DNA of 64,000 nt, taken from NCBI GenBank assembly GCA_038501195.1, contig JBBPUQ010000001.1, forward strand, positions 930,001-994,000. Direction: 5' to 3'. Source of the DNA: Nemania diffusa. Its lineage: Eukaryota; Ascomycota; Sordariomycetes; Xylariales; Xylariaceae. Of the stretch, positions 14,383-24,507 are shown one piece after another. The notes under the pieces were generated by a model, which was not told where the DNA came from, did no database searches, and saw only the letters and a list, made by a program, of their open reading frames with translations. Position 1 is the first letter of the stretch. Each line of letters begins with the position of its first letter. Made by a program: the position numbers and the translations under genes.

Positions 14383-16100
14383 ATGACTATGAACTCTAGC
14401 GCTTGGGCCGACGCCTATTGGATTTTACCACTGCGCCAAAAGTTAATTGTCGTGTACACCCTTATTTTATATTTTATAGGTACCAATCCAACAACTCCCT
14501 CCGGACATCATGCCTCGGGAAATTGGCTACGCAACATCAACTATCTCCGCAGAGGTATGTACTTGGTATACTCAACTTTCTCATTCCTTTGGCTTGCACC
14601 TTGTGTAGTAGACAGCGTAAAGCCCAACGCCTCATCCCCGGCATCCCCGTTATTGGGGCTAGCAGCAAACACGAGAGGATCAAAAAACGAAACTCATTTA
14701 TTTACGGTTCGATAGATATGCTGATTGAAGGCTACCGTCAAGCGGAAGGAGACTTCTACTATGTGCCTTCTCTCCTGGTCGATAGACTGATGGTCCCGGC
14801 ATGGGTCTTGAATGAGCTCAAGACGTCACCGGCCGACAAGGTCGACGTCGTGGGCGCTTTCATCTAGATGCTCGTAGGAGAATACACCACCATGGGCAGT
14901 CAGTCAACTTTACATCCCCGCGTCGCCAAGGCACAGCTGAATCAACATCCGCCTAATGTCATGCCGCGTGTACAATATGAGATTCGGAGTGCTTTTAATG
15001 CCAGTTTTCTAGATTGCTCGGATTGGACTGAAGTGCTAGTTGTCGACAGAATCATGCAGATTGTAGCACGTGTCTCAAGCCGCATGTTTCGTGGACTAAC
15101 GCTAAGCGAGAACAAGGAATGAGTACAGGCATCTATTGATTTCGTAGTGGATGGGTTCATAGGAGCCCAGAAGATTAAAAACATACCGACCTCTCACCAC
15201 ATCTTTTATGTCATAGATAAGCTTCACTGCGATTCACACTAGCGCGGCTGCTCCAAATTCGCTCATATTTGACCTCTGCTAGCACCCTGAGTACACCCAA
15301 CATGTCACGGAACAGAACTGCAACGCTAACCACAACACTACTGATGAAAAAGTAGAACGCTGTCAAGGTGGGCGACCTTGAACGTTTGCAGGTATATGGG
15401 CCCGTGACACAACAGCTCCATCAGGAGTATGAGAGTGTCTTGGATATAAGCGAAGGAAGAATCAACAAGCAGGGTTATCTACAAATGCCCAAGTTCGATT
15501 CCATTATGAAAGAGAGTCAGAGGTTCAATCCACTGCTGTGAGGTAAGTTTAAAAACTACTGCAGCCTTCAAAAGCCACCCCCAAATTCCCATATTTAACG
15601 TGTTACCTTCTTGATTCGGATTAATGACGAATTTCTGTTTAGTTAATTACTTTTGAGCGTGTAATCCACGAAGAATGAACTATTTCCAACGGCTTCACGA
15701 CTCCGGGAAACACAACCATTGGTGTTCTGACACATGAAAACCTAGAGAAAATTGATGGGTTCCGGTTCGCCAAATTGCGGCAGGAAGATTCGAGAATAGG
15801 AGGGAAAGCCCAGTATGTTGCTTCCAATCCGAGTAGTATGGAATTCGGAGATGGGCGTCACGCCTGACCTGGGTAAGCTGCGTTCCCTCTGCCCTTTGAT
15901 GTATCCTGGCAATCAGCTGAACCGCCACTAAGCGTTTCTTCGCACCGCAGGAAACCAAAGCCATCGTGGTATATCTATTGCAGAACTATGATATGAAATT
16001 TAAGGAGGGACACACAAGGCCTTAGAGCCTACTATTTGAAATTTAATACCTATTTGACCATTCAGCCACTGTCCTCTTCCACCGCAAAAAGCTATTATAA
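14383..16100 (+). pseudogene. Cytochrome P450 pseudogene (CYP68-like)
   Basis: Family role: haem monooxygenase, normally ER-anchored, oxidising terpenoid or polyketide scaffolds. An N-terminal hydrophobic segment (VVYTLILYFI) is followed, after an apparent intron, by an ent-kaurene-oxidase-like body with TTMGSQSTLHPRVAKAQL and VARVSSRMF. The K-helix ExxR appears as KESQRF near 15,510, then the haem loop FGDGRHA-stop-PG at 15,844-15,873, where the haem-ligand Cys codon is TGA (15,865-15,867). A short intron and the tail KAIVVYLLQNYDMKF follow, ending near 16,100. In-frame stops near 14,865, 15,120 and 15,275, plus a 107 bp MITE-like insertion at 15,303, also break it. The CYP68 label is by resemblance only. 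Confidence 0.85.
15303..15409 (+). mobile_element. MITE-like element, copy 1, inside P450
   Basis: 107 bp with terminal inverted repeats TGTCACGG and CCGTGACA, flanked by the 5 bp direct repeat CAACA (15,298-15,302 and 15,410-15,414). Without it and one flank the P450 frame continues. It matches the element at 24,982. No coding capacity; the superfamily is not assigned. Confidence 0.8.
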
Positions 16101-16499
16101 GCCACAAGTCTGACATGCATCTAAAGGTATCTGTTGCTAAGATATGAAGAGAGGGGAAGATAAGAAAATTATGATGCGGTCATTCGCCAAGATATTACAT
16201 ACACACGTAAATGATGAGGTAATTAGTAAACCACCTCCGGGAAACCTATAGACTAGAATGACATGTCGTATATTATGTTATAAAATCCCAGCTTACCTGC
16301 AGCCTGCATCAATGTTGGTGTATTTCTTGTGGACAATGATGGTTTAATTAGCCGATGATTTACATAGATACAAGAGTGCAAAGTTTACTATCGTAGTAAT
16401 ACCGTGATATCGACTACTAATAAGAAGCAATGGCCCATTAGTATAGTAGTTAGAACACATAGGAAATATGCACATACCACCCATCGCAGCTTGCCTGAG

Positions 16500-17606
16500 A
16501 TGTTTGCTACCTGGAAGTATGATCCGAGAGACAATAATAGTGTCTTGTCCGCCAAGGCCCTCAACTTCAATCCTTTTGCAGCTAAGACTATCGGCAAAAA
16601 ATCATGTTCTTTATGTCGAGCCAAAAAACTAAAGTGCAGCGGAGAGAGAAGCGGCTGCCATCGCTGTAAGACACTGGGCCAGGTATGCAACTATGTGGAC
16701 ACAATCTGGCAACAAAAGAGAGCAAGCAAATCTTCCAAGAATTTCGAGAATACAGAGACGCGAAAGTCAGTTTCGTCGGCAACCTCGTCAACAGTATCGC
16801 CTTTGCCCAACCCGCAACAGCAACAGCATCAAAATCAACAACATGATGACTTCAGCTGGCTGATGGCCCAGTCCAACATCGGTTTCGCCACTGAGTCTGG
16901 CCTAATAGTAGAAGACGGCACCCTCCAACACGTCCCCTTTAGCCTCGGTGAGGATCTCGGCACAACGGTGGATCCATCTGGCATAGTTATCGATTTATCG
17001 TCCTCCACAATAAACGCCCGCACTAGCCCGTACCGGAGCATCGTGCCGCAGCCGTCGTCATTAGGCGCGGTAGACGATGGCGGACTGGTGGCTGAGCTCA
17101 GGGCACCGCTGTCCTGCCCAGCGCCCTGCCAGTGCCTCTACCGCGTCGTGATGGTCATGGACAGGCTCGCCGTGCAGGATGACTGTGTCACGGAGAAGTC
17201 GCTCAATAGCGTGCTGATCCTGGCGAAGGACGCCCTGGGGAATAGCACCAATATGCTTGGCTGTGCCACATGCATGGCGCGGGTAGAGAACATGTTGACC
17301 CTGGCCATCCTCATGGATAAGCTAGCTCGCCTTTGCCACCGCATCGTGCACACTACTACGGCCGCGGACTCGACGCTCCGGATGCCAGCGACGTGCTTCG
17401 GGGATTACAAGGTGGACTCGGCCGAGGAATACGCCGCTCTAACAAGGAGCCTGCTAGGTGTGCAACTGCGCCACCTCCAGACTAGGGCTCAGAGCTTGCA
17501 CAATGTTTCGTTGCACTTCCACTCGGCGACCCTTGAAAACCGCCTTATTGTATGTATTGGGTTCGTCACAGAAAGTCTGGATGCTTTGCAAAACTTCGAT
17601 AGATAG
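16500..17606 (+). CDS. Zn2Cys6 transcription factor with AflR-type region
   Basis: Probable pathway-specific regulator of the surrounding cluster, acting in the nucleus. The frame is open from an ATG at 16,404 to TAG at 17,606. I give the ATG at 16,500 (MFATWKYD), but either may be used. The Zn cluster reads C-x2-C-x6-C-x6-C-x2-C-x6-C (residues 68-95 from the 16,404 start), followed by a basic linker, a Ser-rich and Gln-rich stretch, and a C-terminal Cys-containing region with CLYRVVMVMDRLAVQDD and LGCATCMARVENMLTLAILMDKLARL, typical of aflatoxin-regulatory-protein (AFLR) domains. No stops, unlike its enzyme neighbours. Whether it is expressed, or merely not yet broken, cannot be told. Shared promoter boxes at 17,846 and 24,423 are possible targets. 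Confidence 0.85.
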   Translation: MFATWKYDPRDNNSVLSAKALNFNPFAAKTIGKKSCSLCRAKKLKCSGERSGCHRCKTLGQVCNYVDTIWQQKRASKSSKNFENTETRKSVSSATSSTVSPLPNPQQQQHQNQQHDDFSWLMAQSNIGFATESGLIVEDGTLQHVPFSLGEDLGTTVDPSGIVIDLSSSTINARTSPYRSIVPQPSSLGAVDDGGLVAELRAPLSCPAPCQCLYRVVMVMDRLAVQDDCVTEKSLNSVLILAKDALGNSTNMLGCATCMARVENMLTLAILMDKLARLCHRIVHTTTAADSTLRMPATCFGDYKVDSAEEYAALTRSLLGVQLRHLQTRAQSLHNVSLHFHSATLENRLIVCIGFVTESLDALQNFDR

Positions 17607-17845
17607 GTAGAGGTACGATCAGTAGGGAGCACATATTTCGAATAGGTTATCTACTTGTCTGGGTCCATCCGTGACTCAACCACACCCTAGGCCTGCCACC
17701 AAGTCATGGACGTGGTTAGCTTAGCTTACGCCACCACGCGGCGCGCAACACAACACGACGAACCGAGGAAAGAGGATGCGTAGGCCTCTGGGGGTCCACG
17801 GATCGCACTAGGATCCATACTGGAGAACTTGGATCACGATCTATC

Positions 17846-17898
17846 TGTTGTCACGGAAAAACGACGGCGCGAATTCATGATTAAACTAACGGTATATA
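17846..17898 (+). promoter_or_regulatory. Promoter box shared with 24,423 (TATA included)
   Basis: TTGTCACGGAAAAACGACGG, then, after a short gap, TAACGGTATATA. The same arrangement, with the last 12 bases identical, occurs at 24,423-24,477. Presumed promoter of the second P450 relic; the transcript start is unknown. Confidence 0.45.
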
Positions 17899-18529
17899 AA
17901 GGCTCTATGCGGCATCTGTGCTTACGGGTTTACATATCGAGTGACACCGTCGCGGTGAGGGCATCTCGCATTCCTCTGGATGCTTTTCATTATATTGGTA
18001 GTGCCGGCTGGCATCCGTTTCGATTCAAATCGGCCTTTTCAACATAAAGAGCTATATCAAACGTAACTCCTACTAATTAGTCTGGTTAGTCTTTTGTTGC
18101 GTAGAAATGAATACATACTACTTGGGTTGTAACTGGATCGAGAGTATTGAATTTATTACACTCGACCCTTTCAGAGGCTGTTAAAGCCACCAACAGACAC
18201 AATGTCACGATTTCTCACGGCGGATTACATGTCGCTAGGGCCTTTGCCCACCGGCATGTTTACGCTCAAGGTATATAGCACCACTTTAGCTCAGCTTTCC
18301 CACCTAACTTGTAATGCATTTTGCCTAGATGTCGACGAGGTCTTATATATAGATTTGCAGAATGTTGTCTTCTGGATATGAAAGATAGCCGAGCTAACGG
18401 AAGGAACCCGGAAAAACGAGGACATGGGCATCAGTTTAGTGAGAATCGATAAGGTCTTACATTATCTCTCCGAAGCAAGGAAAACACAGTGACTAATACA
18501 GCGAGATCAGACGTATTCAGTGTCGCATA
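17899..18529. other. No clear coding sequence; probable lost 5' part of P450
   Basis: Between the TATA-like box and the first recognisable P450 block I find only short broken frames, including one from ATG 18,202. This is probably the degraded N-terminal part of the P450 that follows, but no motif proves it. Confidence 0.35.
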
Positions 18530-19170
18530 GGCCGAGGGGGCTTTATGACACGCACCCTCGAGCACCGAGACCTAGAGAAAGTGCAGACATAGGATTTAGA
18601 GCTGGCGGCGCATGCATCTGACCTCGTGCTCGCCGGGAGCGAGACAACATCGACGGTACTAGCCCGCACTACGTACTACCTGCTAAAGAACCCGATCCGG
18701 AGCACCTTTGGCTCTTACGAAGCTATCTCAGATACCTCGGCCTAGCTTCCGCGCCACCTAAACATTGTGTGCCTCGAGGCGATGCGCACGCTGAGACACT
18801 GTGGGCGACACGGTCACAAGGGGGATAGATTGATTAGCTCAGCCAAACTTAGTTCGTATTTTTCTTATCTATTAGCGAGTCTAGGAGCGTATATTTTATC
18901 AGTACAGGTGGCACATAATAGATAGCACATATAGGTCATTTTGTTCCCTTTTAGGGGGTTAGCTACACTGAGGATATACGATTGCTTTACTAGACTACTC
19001 ATTTTTATCCCCTTAAATCTCTAGAAGTGATTAAGATGGCCGTGGTTAATCCTCTAGAGTGCGGTGTGTGTTTTGCGCGCTCCGTTTCAATGTATTCGCC
19101 TCTTCCATTTTCTCTGCCACGTATTGTACTTAAGGGTGGCGACTCGGTGGATACGCACTGGTGAGCAGGC
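18530..19170 (+). pseudogene. Cytochrome P450 pseudogene (CYP65-like), split by LTR
   Basis: Recognisable blocks are the I-helix LAAHASDLVLAGSETTSTVL (AGxET oxygen-binding motif), then YYLLKNP, and a K-helix ending EAMR directly before LTR copy C. After the LTR the reading resumes as MYSPLPFSLPR and GGDSVDTHW, the segment that normally follows ExxR. In-frame stops interrupt it near 18,590 and 18,745, and TGA replaces a codon after THW. The reading then passes straight into an SDR N-terminus, so the haem-binding C-terminal third is missing, apparently by a deletion joining two genes. The family resembles the isotrichodermin C-15 hydroxylase type. Not functional. Confidence 0.8.
18792..19089 (+). 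mobile_element. Solo LTR-like element, copy C, inside P450
   Basis: 298 bp, the longest copy, with TGAGACACTGTGGG at the left and CCGTTTCA at the right. Flanks are acgc and atgt, which agree if two C to T changes occurred. The P450 coding reading continues across it. Confidence 0.75.
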
Positions 19171-20052
19171 CAAGAAGAAAGCTATGCTCGCTAAATAGAT
19201 TTTGGGGGCCTTAGTGTTAATAGATGAATAGGCGATTCTTCGGGGATAGATCTGGCAGCTGCTAGGACCATGATAGGCAAAGGGGCAATAGTTCACATCA
19301 TTGATATCAAGGACCCCAGCGATGACGAACATTGGGAAGACCTGCCAAACATCCATTTTCACCGATACGATATTTCCATCTGGGTCGACATGAGAACTAC
19401 CTTTGACAAAATCGCGCGGGCGGACTTAGTGTTCGCGAATGCGCGCGTAACGGAGAAGCCTCACTTCTTTGAAGATTCGTACGACGACGCAGAGTGGCTA
19501 GAAGAGCTATTGAGGGAGCTTGTGGACGTGAACCACAACGCAGTTCTATTCACAGTGAAGCTCGCATGGAACAGTATGCACTGCCATAAGGTACAGGGCA
19601 GCATCATCATCACGACCAGCGCAACCGGGTATGCGCCTGAGCAGTTATTGCCGATCTACTCATCCGGGAAGATGGCGATGATGAGCTTGATTCGTGCAAT
19701 GAGCTCTGCTATCATCAGCGATAGCACCACGATCAATGACGTAGCGCCCGCAGCGACGTTGACAGGGCTGCTCCCGCGCCATTTGGCAGCACCAATTAGG
19801 AAGCAAGGTCTGCCCATGAGCACATCTCACTTCGTCGGGTTAGCGCTAGTGTACACGGCCACAGCCACCCAGGAGCGACGCGTAGAGGTGTACAGGCAGG
19901 AGGGGGGCCACTCCAAGTGGCGCAAGGAGCGCTGGAACGGGCGCATGATTCTGACGCTGGGGGACGCCTACACGGAAATGGAGGAGCCAACTGCTAATTT
20001 GCGAGCATTCTGGTTCGGCAGGGAGAACATGCGGCCGACTCGACTACAGTAG
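19166..20052 (+). pseudogene. Short-chain dehydrogenase/reductase, damaged N-terminus
   Basis: Family role: NAD(P)-dependent oxidation or reduction of hydroxyl/keto groups. A 260-codon frame is open from ATG 19,270 (MIGKGAIVHIID) to TAG 20,052 and includes the catalytic YxxxK as YSSGK after the ITTSATG strand. The glycine-rich cofactor motif lies upstream of that ATG, as ALVLI...GDSSGIDLAAAR, in two frames separated by a one-base slip, and a TAG follows the KKAMLAK leader. The intact ATG therefore lacks the start of the Rossmann fold and would not make a normal SDR. It lies directly after the truncated P450. An intron I have missed could rescue it, but I see no good splice sites. Confidence 0.7.
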
Positions 20053-21204
20053 GCGGCTACCGACTTTCGAGAGTTTGAGTAGGTAGTCCCATGATAGGGC
20101 ACTTGTGCATGCAGCGTACTTACCAACAGCTGAAGCCAAGCTTACTATCACTGTAGATACCAAGGCATGCCGTCGCTTGACAGATAGCCCTAGAATTAAT
20201 TGTTTACACAGGTCTAGATACTACTTCGAGGCTGCCAACTGGGCCTCCTCAACGGGTAAAGACGCATGGAGTGACGCGATAGAAACATAGCAGGTCGTTG
20301 GCGTTGAAGGAAGATGAGCGCTAATGCCGCCGTCGACCCCTAATTTGCCCAGTATGCAAGGGGAGGGGTTGAAATAAGGTGGTCTGGGCCCGGCCAGCGC
20401 TACTTCAAAAATAGTTAAGTGGCTGCCCGCTAAATCTGCGGATTTAAGTTACAGTGGAGGAGATAAGATAGATGTATGTAAGTCGGGTATCTGATGCGAT
20501 GCGGCTGAAATATAGATATATCACTTAAGCTAATCATGTAAGATGCTCAGACAAAAGTTCCTAACATGATTTAATTGGTTGGAACCCATATTCTCGGCAA
20601 TGCATGATGTCAGCAATACCACTACACAATATGAATACCGGGTTCTGTGAACAAACCGAATGCGCACGGGATGTTCAACTGTCGGATAATACTAGTATAA
20701 CCACACCACATGCCAACAGTTTCTAATACATTATACCAAACCACAGCAAACGGTCGACTAGCCTAGCCCACCACTAAAAAAATCCGAGACTTGCTAAGGG
20801 TGCGTGCCACCATTTTACATAGATTGAAACCATCGTGGCCAACTCTGGCTTCTCCTCCCTAGGTCAGACATGCAAGTGCTGTTACTGACCAACTGGGGAT
20901 TCATGAATCTCTCTAATATGACCTGAACCAAAATGACAGACACTTCCGATCTATGAAGCTACATAAATCTGCTAATGAATATACAGGCGGAATAATATTT
21001 ATTGCGGATATAATAGCTACACAACATAGCCTAGATTCTTTTCTTATAATAGCTTCGTCTTGCTTCCTTTGATTGGAATTGGTTAACCTACTCACAGACA
21101 AAACCGCCATATTTCTGGAACTCTGAATCTAATGGAAACGTTTCCATCTGCGCCCCCTAGACATCCCCATTTGTCTTCCGGGGTCCGATAACGCAGAACT
21201 TAGT
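20053..21204. other. Intergenic, no gene seen
   Basis: 1.15 kb of ordinary composition with no supported coding frame. The short frame at 20,105-20,290 has no recognisable motif. A 12 bp palindrome GATTCATGAATC occurs near 20,900. Confidence 0.55.
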
Positions 21205-21843
21205 TCACTGACCTCGCGGGATCCGTATAATATCCGGTCTACCCAGAGCCGCCCCGAAGTCGACGTCATAGAACAGAAAGTCAACCCAGCTAGACGTCGC
21301 GAGCTCATTTCCTAGGAAGTCCTTGAATGCAGAGACCAGGCTCGCGACATCCGGGATCAAAGCTGCAAGAATCGCAATCGCGCCCAGCACCGCGCGTGAG
21401 ATGCAAATGGTTAATAAACAGCCCCCTTGGATCCAACTGACTCGCACTGTAAACGGCTTGGTAGTATTGACGATACAAGCAGCGTGGGGGGCAAATATGG
21501 CGGCATCGAGCCAGCCAAGAGGCAGACCAGCTTCGAACACCTCTGTATAGCTATGAGTCCGACTTGAAGACTCAGAAAGATCAGTGACTGGGATTTTAGT
21601 ATCAGATGCTTTCTCTGGAACTACTAAAGGTAAGTGGCTAGGACGCTTGCCGGAGTAGTGATCGCGGACTATATGCCCTCCAAGGCAAGGTCACAACTGA
21701 AGAAACTTGGCGTAGCCTTCCTGTAAGACTTGCAAGGCCCTCCCTCATCGGCTCTTACGGCAACGGAAAACGTATATTGGCCCAAAGAACAGTAGTGGGA
21801 TGATTTCGTCTAAAGGGGTAAACCGATACGAGTTTGGTAACAT
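21205..21843 (-). pseudogene. BAHD-like acyltransferase pseudogene, active-site deletion
   Basis: Family role: acyl-CoA-dependent O-acylation of secondary metabolites (trichothecene 3-O-acetyltransferase-like fungal group). From ATG 21,843 the reading gives YRFTPLDEIIPLLFFGPIY, then an EGYAKFLQL block. After in-frame stops it continues with VFEAGLPLGWLDAAIFAP and GGCLLTICI, and finally the C-terminal YDVDFGAALGRPDIIRIP, equivalent to the DFGWG region. Between GGCLLTICI and SRAVLGAIAILAAL the family's HxxxD catalytic block and a long middle stretch are missing. Total coding length is about 210 codons against about 450-500 normally. Two defects, nonsense and internal deletion, make it non-functional. 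Confidence 0.75.
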
Positions 21844-22616
21844 GATAATAAAAGCCTTCGAGCGTGAATTTAACGACACTAATTCCTGCGGAAATTGAAA
21901 ATGGGGAGATCCGGATTGCCTGGTTTATAATAGTCTATGTGATAGCTATAGAAAATGAATAGACCCTAAGTTGAACGAGTTTCCGGCGTTTATTATTCTG
22001 AGAAGTCCGCCCGGCCTTAATGGAGATAACATCTCGCAGGTTCACTCCGACTTCCTAAATACCTCTCCCTTTCAACTCGCGGTTTTTTTTACGCTGTATC
22101 TCATCTGGACTAAATACGACTTGGAAGATTACTCAACTTGACGTTGCCTGAAATTAATTGAATAATTGATAAGCTTGTTAGATCTTCCAATATGCACAAT
22201 AATTTATCAATTCAGCCACCAACAATGTGGCATTACTTGCTTGTTAGCGTGTTGAGCCCAACAGAAAGAGGCATAGACAGAAGTTTAGAAATAATAGCTT
22301 GTACTAGGAACTCCGGATTCCGTCTCGGTTAGTCCCAACTTAGCTCTCTCGTGTCAACCTTTCACCAGCCCGCGTCGCTTATAAACACATTGATTAGAAA
22401 TTATGGATTCAAGCAGGATAAAACGTTACATATATTTCAGCTCGCTTGGGTTCCAATGCTGGAATCACTCCTCACAACGTTTACGGTACATTAACTCTCG
22501 AACTCCTACATAGTCTAGAGCTGCAATCCACACCTCGAACTATTATCCCCAAATTAGCCTTTGATACCGTTGTTTGTTCCACATATCTTACAATTAACAC
22601 CACTAGAATCGGAGCC
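21844..22616. other. Intergenic between divergent genes
   Basis: Upstream region of the acyltransferase relic (minus) and the intact SDR (plus). A TATAAA-like run lies near 22,380. No gene seen; short frames extend the SDR frame upstream from 22,446 but lack the conserved family start. Confidence 0.5.
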
Positions 22617-23609
22617 ATGTCTCGCTACGCTAAAGCACACTCGGAGAGAGCCGGGCCTGGTGATGCACGGCCTACTGCCCTCCAAATCATCAAAGACGAG
22701 GGCCGTGAAGGCACACTTAAAGACAAAGTTTTCCTTGTTACTGGTGCCTCATCTGGTATCGGTATCGAGACAGGCCGTGCCCTTGCGGCCACTGGAGGCA
22801 AGGTGTTTCTTGCTGTTCGCGACCTCGAGAAGGGCAAGGCTGCATGCGAGTCGTTCCTGGAGCCCGGTCGTGTTGAGTTGATCGAGCTGGATGTTAGCAA
22901 GCTACAGTCTGTCCGCGCTGCCGCTGCTGCCTTTTTAAAGAAGTCACCACAGCTTAATGTCCTTGTCTGCAACGCCGGGATTATGATGGTACCGACAAGG
23001 GAAAAAACCGAGGATGGATTTGAGATGCAGCTCGCTACCAACTATCTTGGTCATTTTCTTCTATTCTGGCTACTAAAGGACGCATTAATCAAGTCGTCTA
23101 CACCCGACTTTCAGTCGAGGTTGGTAAACGTGTCCAGCTCTGGCCATCACGCTTCTGAGATCGTGTGGGACGATTTCAACCTAGTGAAAGAGGGTGCCTA
23201 TGATCCCGTAGGGGCGTACGGCCAATCGAAGCTTGCTCAAATCTACCAGGCTAACTATGTGGACCGCCACTTTGGCCCCAAGGGACTTCACGCTATCAGC
23301 CTCATGCCTGGCGGCATTGTGGAGACCGGTTTGGCGAAATACACTCCTCCAGAGGTCGTGGAGGGCTTCAAACAGCACCCTGTCTTGTCAAAATGGACGA
23401 AGAGTCGTGAGCAGGGTGCTGCTACTACGGTTCTAGCAGCGATAGGGAAAGAGTGGGAAGGCAAGGGTGGAGAGTACTTGGAGGACTGCGAAGTGGCAAA
23501 GCCTGAGCCCTTTTTGCCGAACCTAATCGGTGTTAAGGACTACGCCCACGATGAGGCTAAGGAGACCAATACTTGGGAGCTGACATTGAAGACGCTTGGA
23601 CTTCCTTGA
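22617..23609 (+). CDS. Short-chain dehydrogenase, intact (330 aa)
   Basis: NAD(P)H-dependent oxidoreductase of the retinol-dehydrogenase/WW-oxidoreductase-like group common in fungi. The frame is open from 22,446, but MSRYAKAHSERAGPGDARPT at 22,617 matches the usual start of this family, so I choose it. Motifs: TGASSGIG cofactor site at residues 42-49, NAG at 119-121, catalytic Ser in NVSSS (172-175), YGQSK (Tyr 201, Lys 205), then the PGGIVETGL loop. Length is normal and there is no intron. Its codons look normal and no RIP-type stop is present, in contrast with its neighbours. It could be a surviving cluster enzyme or an unrelated resident; substrate unknown. Confidence 0.9.
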   Translation: MSRYAKAHSERAGPGDARPTALQIIKDEGREGTLKDKVFLVTGASSGIGIETGRALAATGGKVFLAVRDLEKGKAACESFLEPGRVELIELDVSKLQSVRAAAAAFLKKSPQLNVLVCNAGIMMVPTREKTEDGFEMQLATNYLGHFLLFWLLKDALIKSSTPDFQSRLVNVSSSGHHASEIVWDDFNLVKEGAYDPVGAYGQSKLAQIYQANYVDRHFGPKGLHAISLMPGGIVETGLAKYTPPEVVEGFKQHPVLSKWTKSREQGAATTVLAAIGKEWEGKGGEYLEDCEVAKPEPFLPNLIGVKDYAHDEAKETNTWELTLKTLGLP

Positions 23610-24422
23610 AGATCTTCTAACAAGCGTCGTCCAACGCTTGACTCAGCTATAAATACACATGGTGCTATGACTACTCCCTATAGGGTGGTTATATTAGAGG
23701 TTTTGACTATATATTGATACGGCGCGGCCTGAATGCTCGTGGTTGCGCCGCAATCGACGATGATGCCCCCTTCAGAACATATACTTTCATGTATAGGCAT
23801 TTGTTTTCAACCCTGAGTCGCATCCGTTACTTCACCTGTTCCCGCTGTCTCGACAAGCCTTGGGGGATCTAGGTTTTGCTAGGGCAGGCCCTGCTGTAGC
23901 ATGCGGCTTTTTAAAATACATACATAGGGTTTGCGAAAGCCCAGGCATTTCCCAAATGATTTCATTATCAAAATGAGATTAAAGCAGCAGTCTCGTGTAT
24001 GACTATTCAATGTAGGCACAGTGCTCAGAGGACCATCTATGAACCTAGAAAATACCATCATTAGATTAATAAACATAATACGAGAAGCCTAAAGTTTCAT
24101 GACTAACGATTATCGACATCAATTGCCATCGTTTTTTCTTCTCCTGAGACAGTGTTCTTAAGACACGAGAGATGACAGTAACACGTTGCCCCATCCTATC
24201 GTCAATCTGCTCCGTCGTCGATGCCTGACAGAAAATCCCCATTTCTTTGCCCCTTTTTCCTGCTCTCGGAATTAGTACACAGTCAGAATCGAAACTCCCT
24301 GCTGGTACAATTTTACGCTTCTATGATGCATATAATCCTCACGTCAAATTGACCACAGGCACTGAACTATATGGCAACAAGGTGTCATGGATGTCGATCT
24401 AGGTATTGGTCTGTATAGTAAC
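23610..24422. other. Intergenic, no gene seen
   Basis: About 0.8 kb without a supported frame. A TGAGACAGTGT at 24,146 resembles the solo-LTR left end, but the rest does not match. Confidence 0.55.
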
Positions 24423-24480
24423 TTGTGACGGAGGAAAAGCGACGCCGTTAATACTCCTGCAGTATTAACGGTATATATAC
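24423..24480 (+). promoter_or_regulatory. Palindromic operator-like site plus TATA box
   Basis: TTGTGACGGAGGAAAAGCGA is followed by a perfect inverted repeat: CCGTTAATACT (24,445-24,455), five spacer bases, then AGTATTAACGG (24,461-24,471), running directly into TATATATA. The arms begin and end in CCG...CGG, the half-sites typical of Zn2Cys6 dimers. The box is shared with 17,846-17,898. It precedes the FAD-oxidase relic. Confidence 0.55.
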
Positions 24481-24507
24481 GCGACATAACTCTAATCGGT
24501 CACCACC

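Noticed and set aside
24146..24160. TGAGACAGTGT resembling the solo-LTR left end
   Set aside because: Similarity stops after 11 bases and no right end follows.
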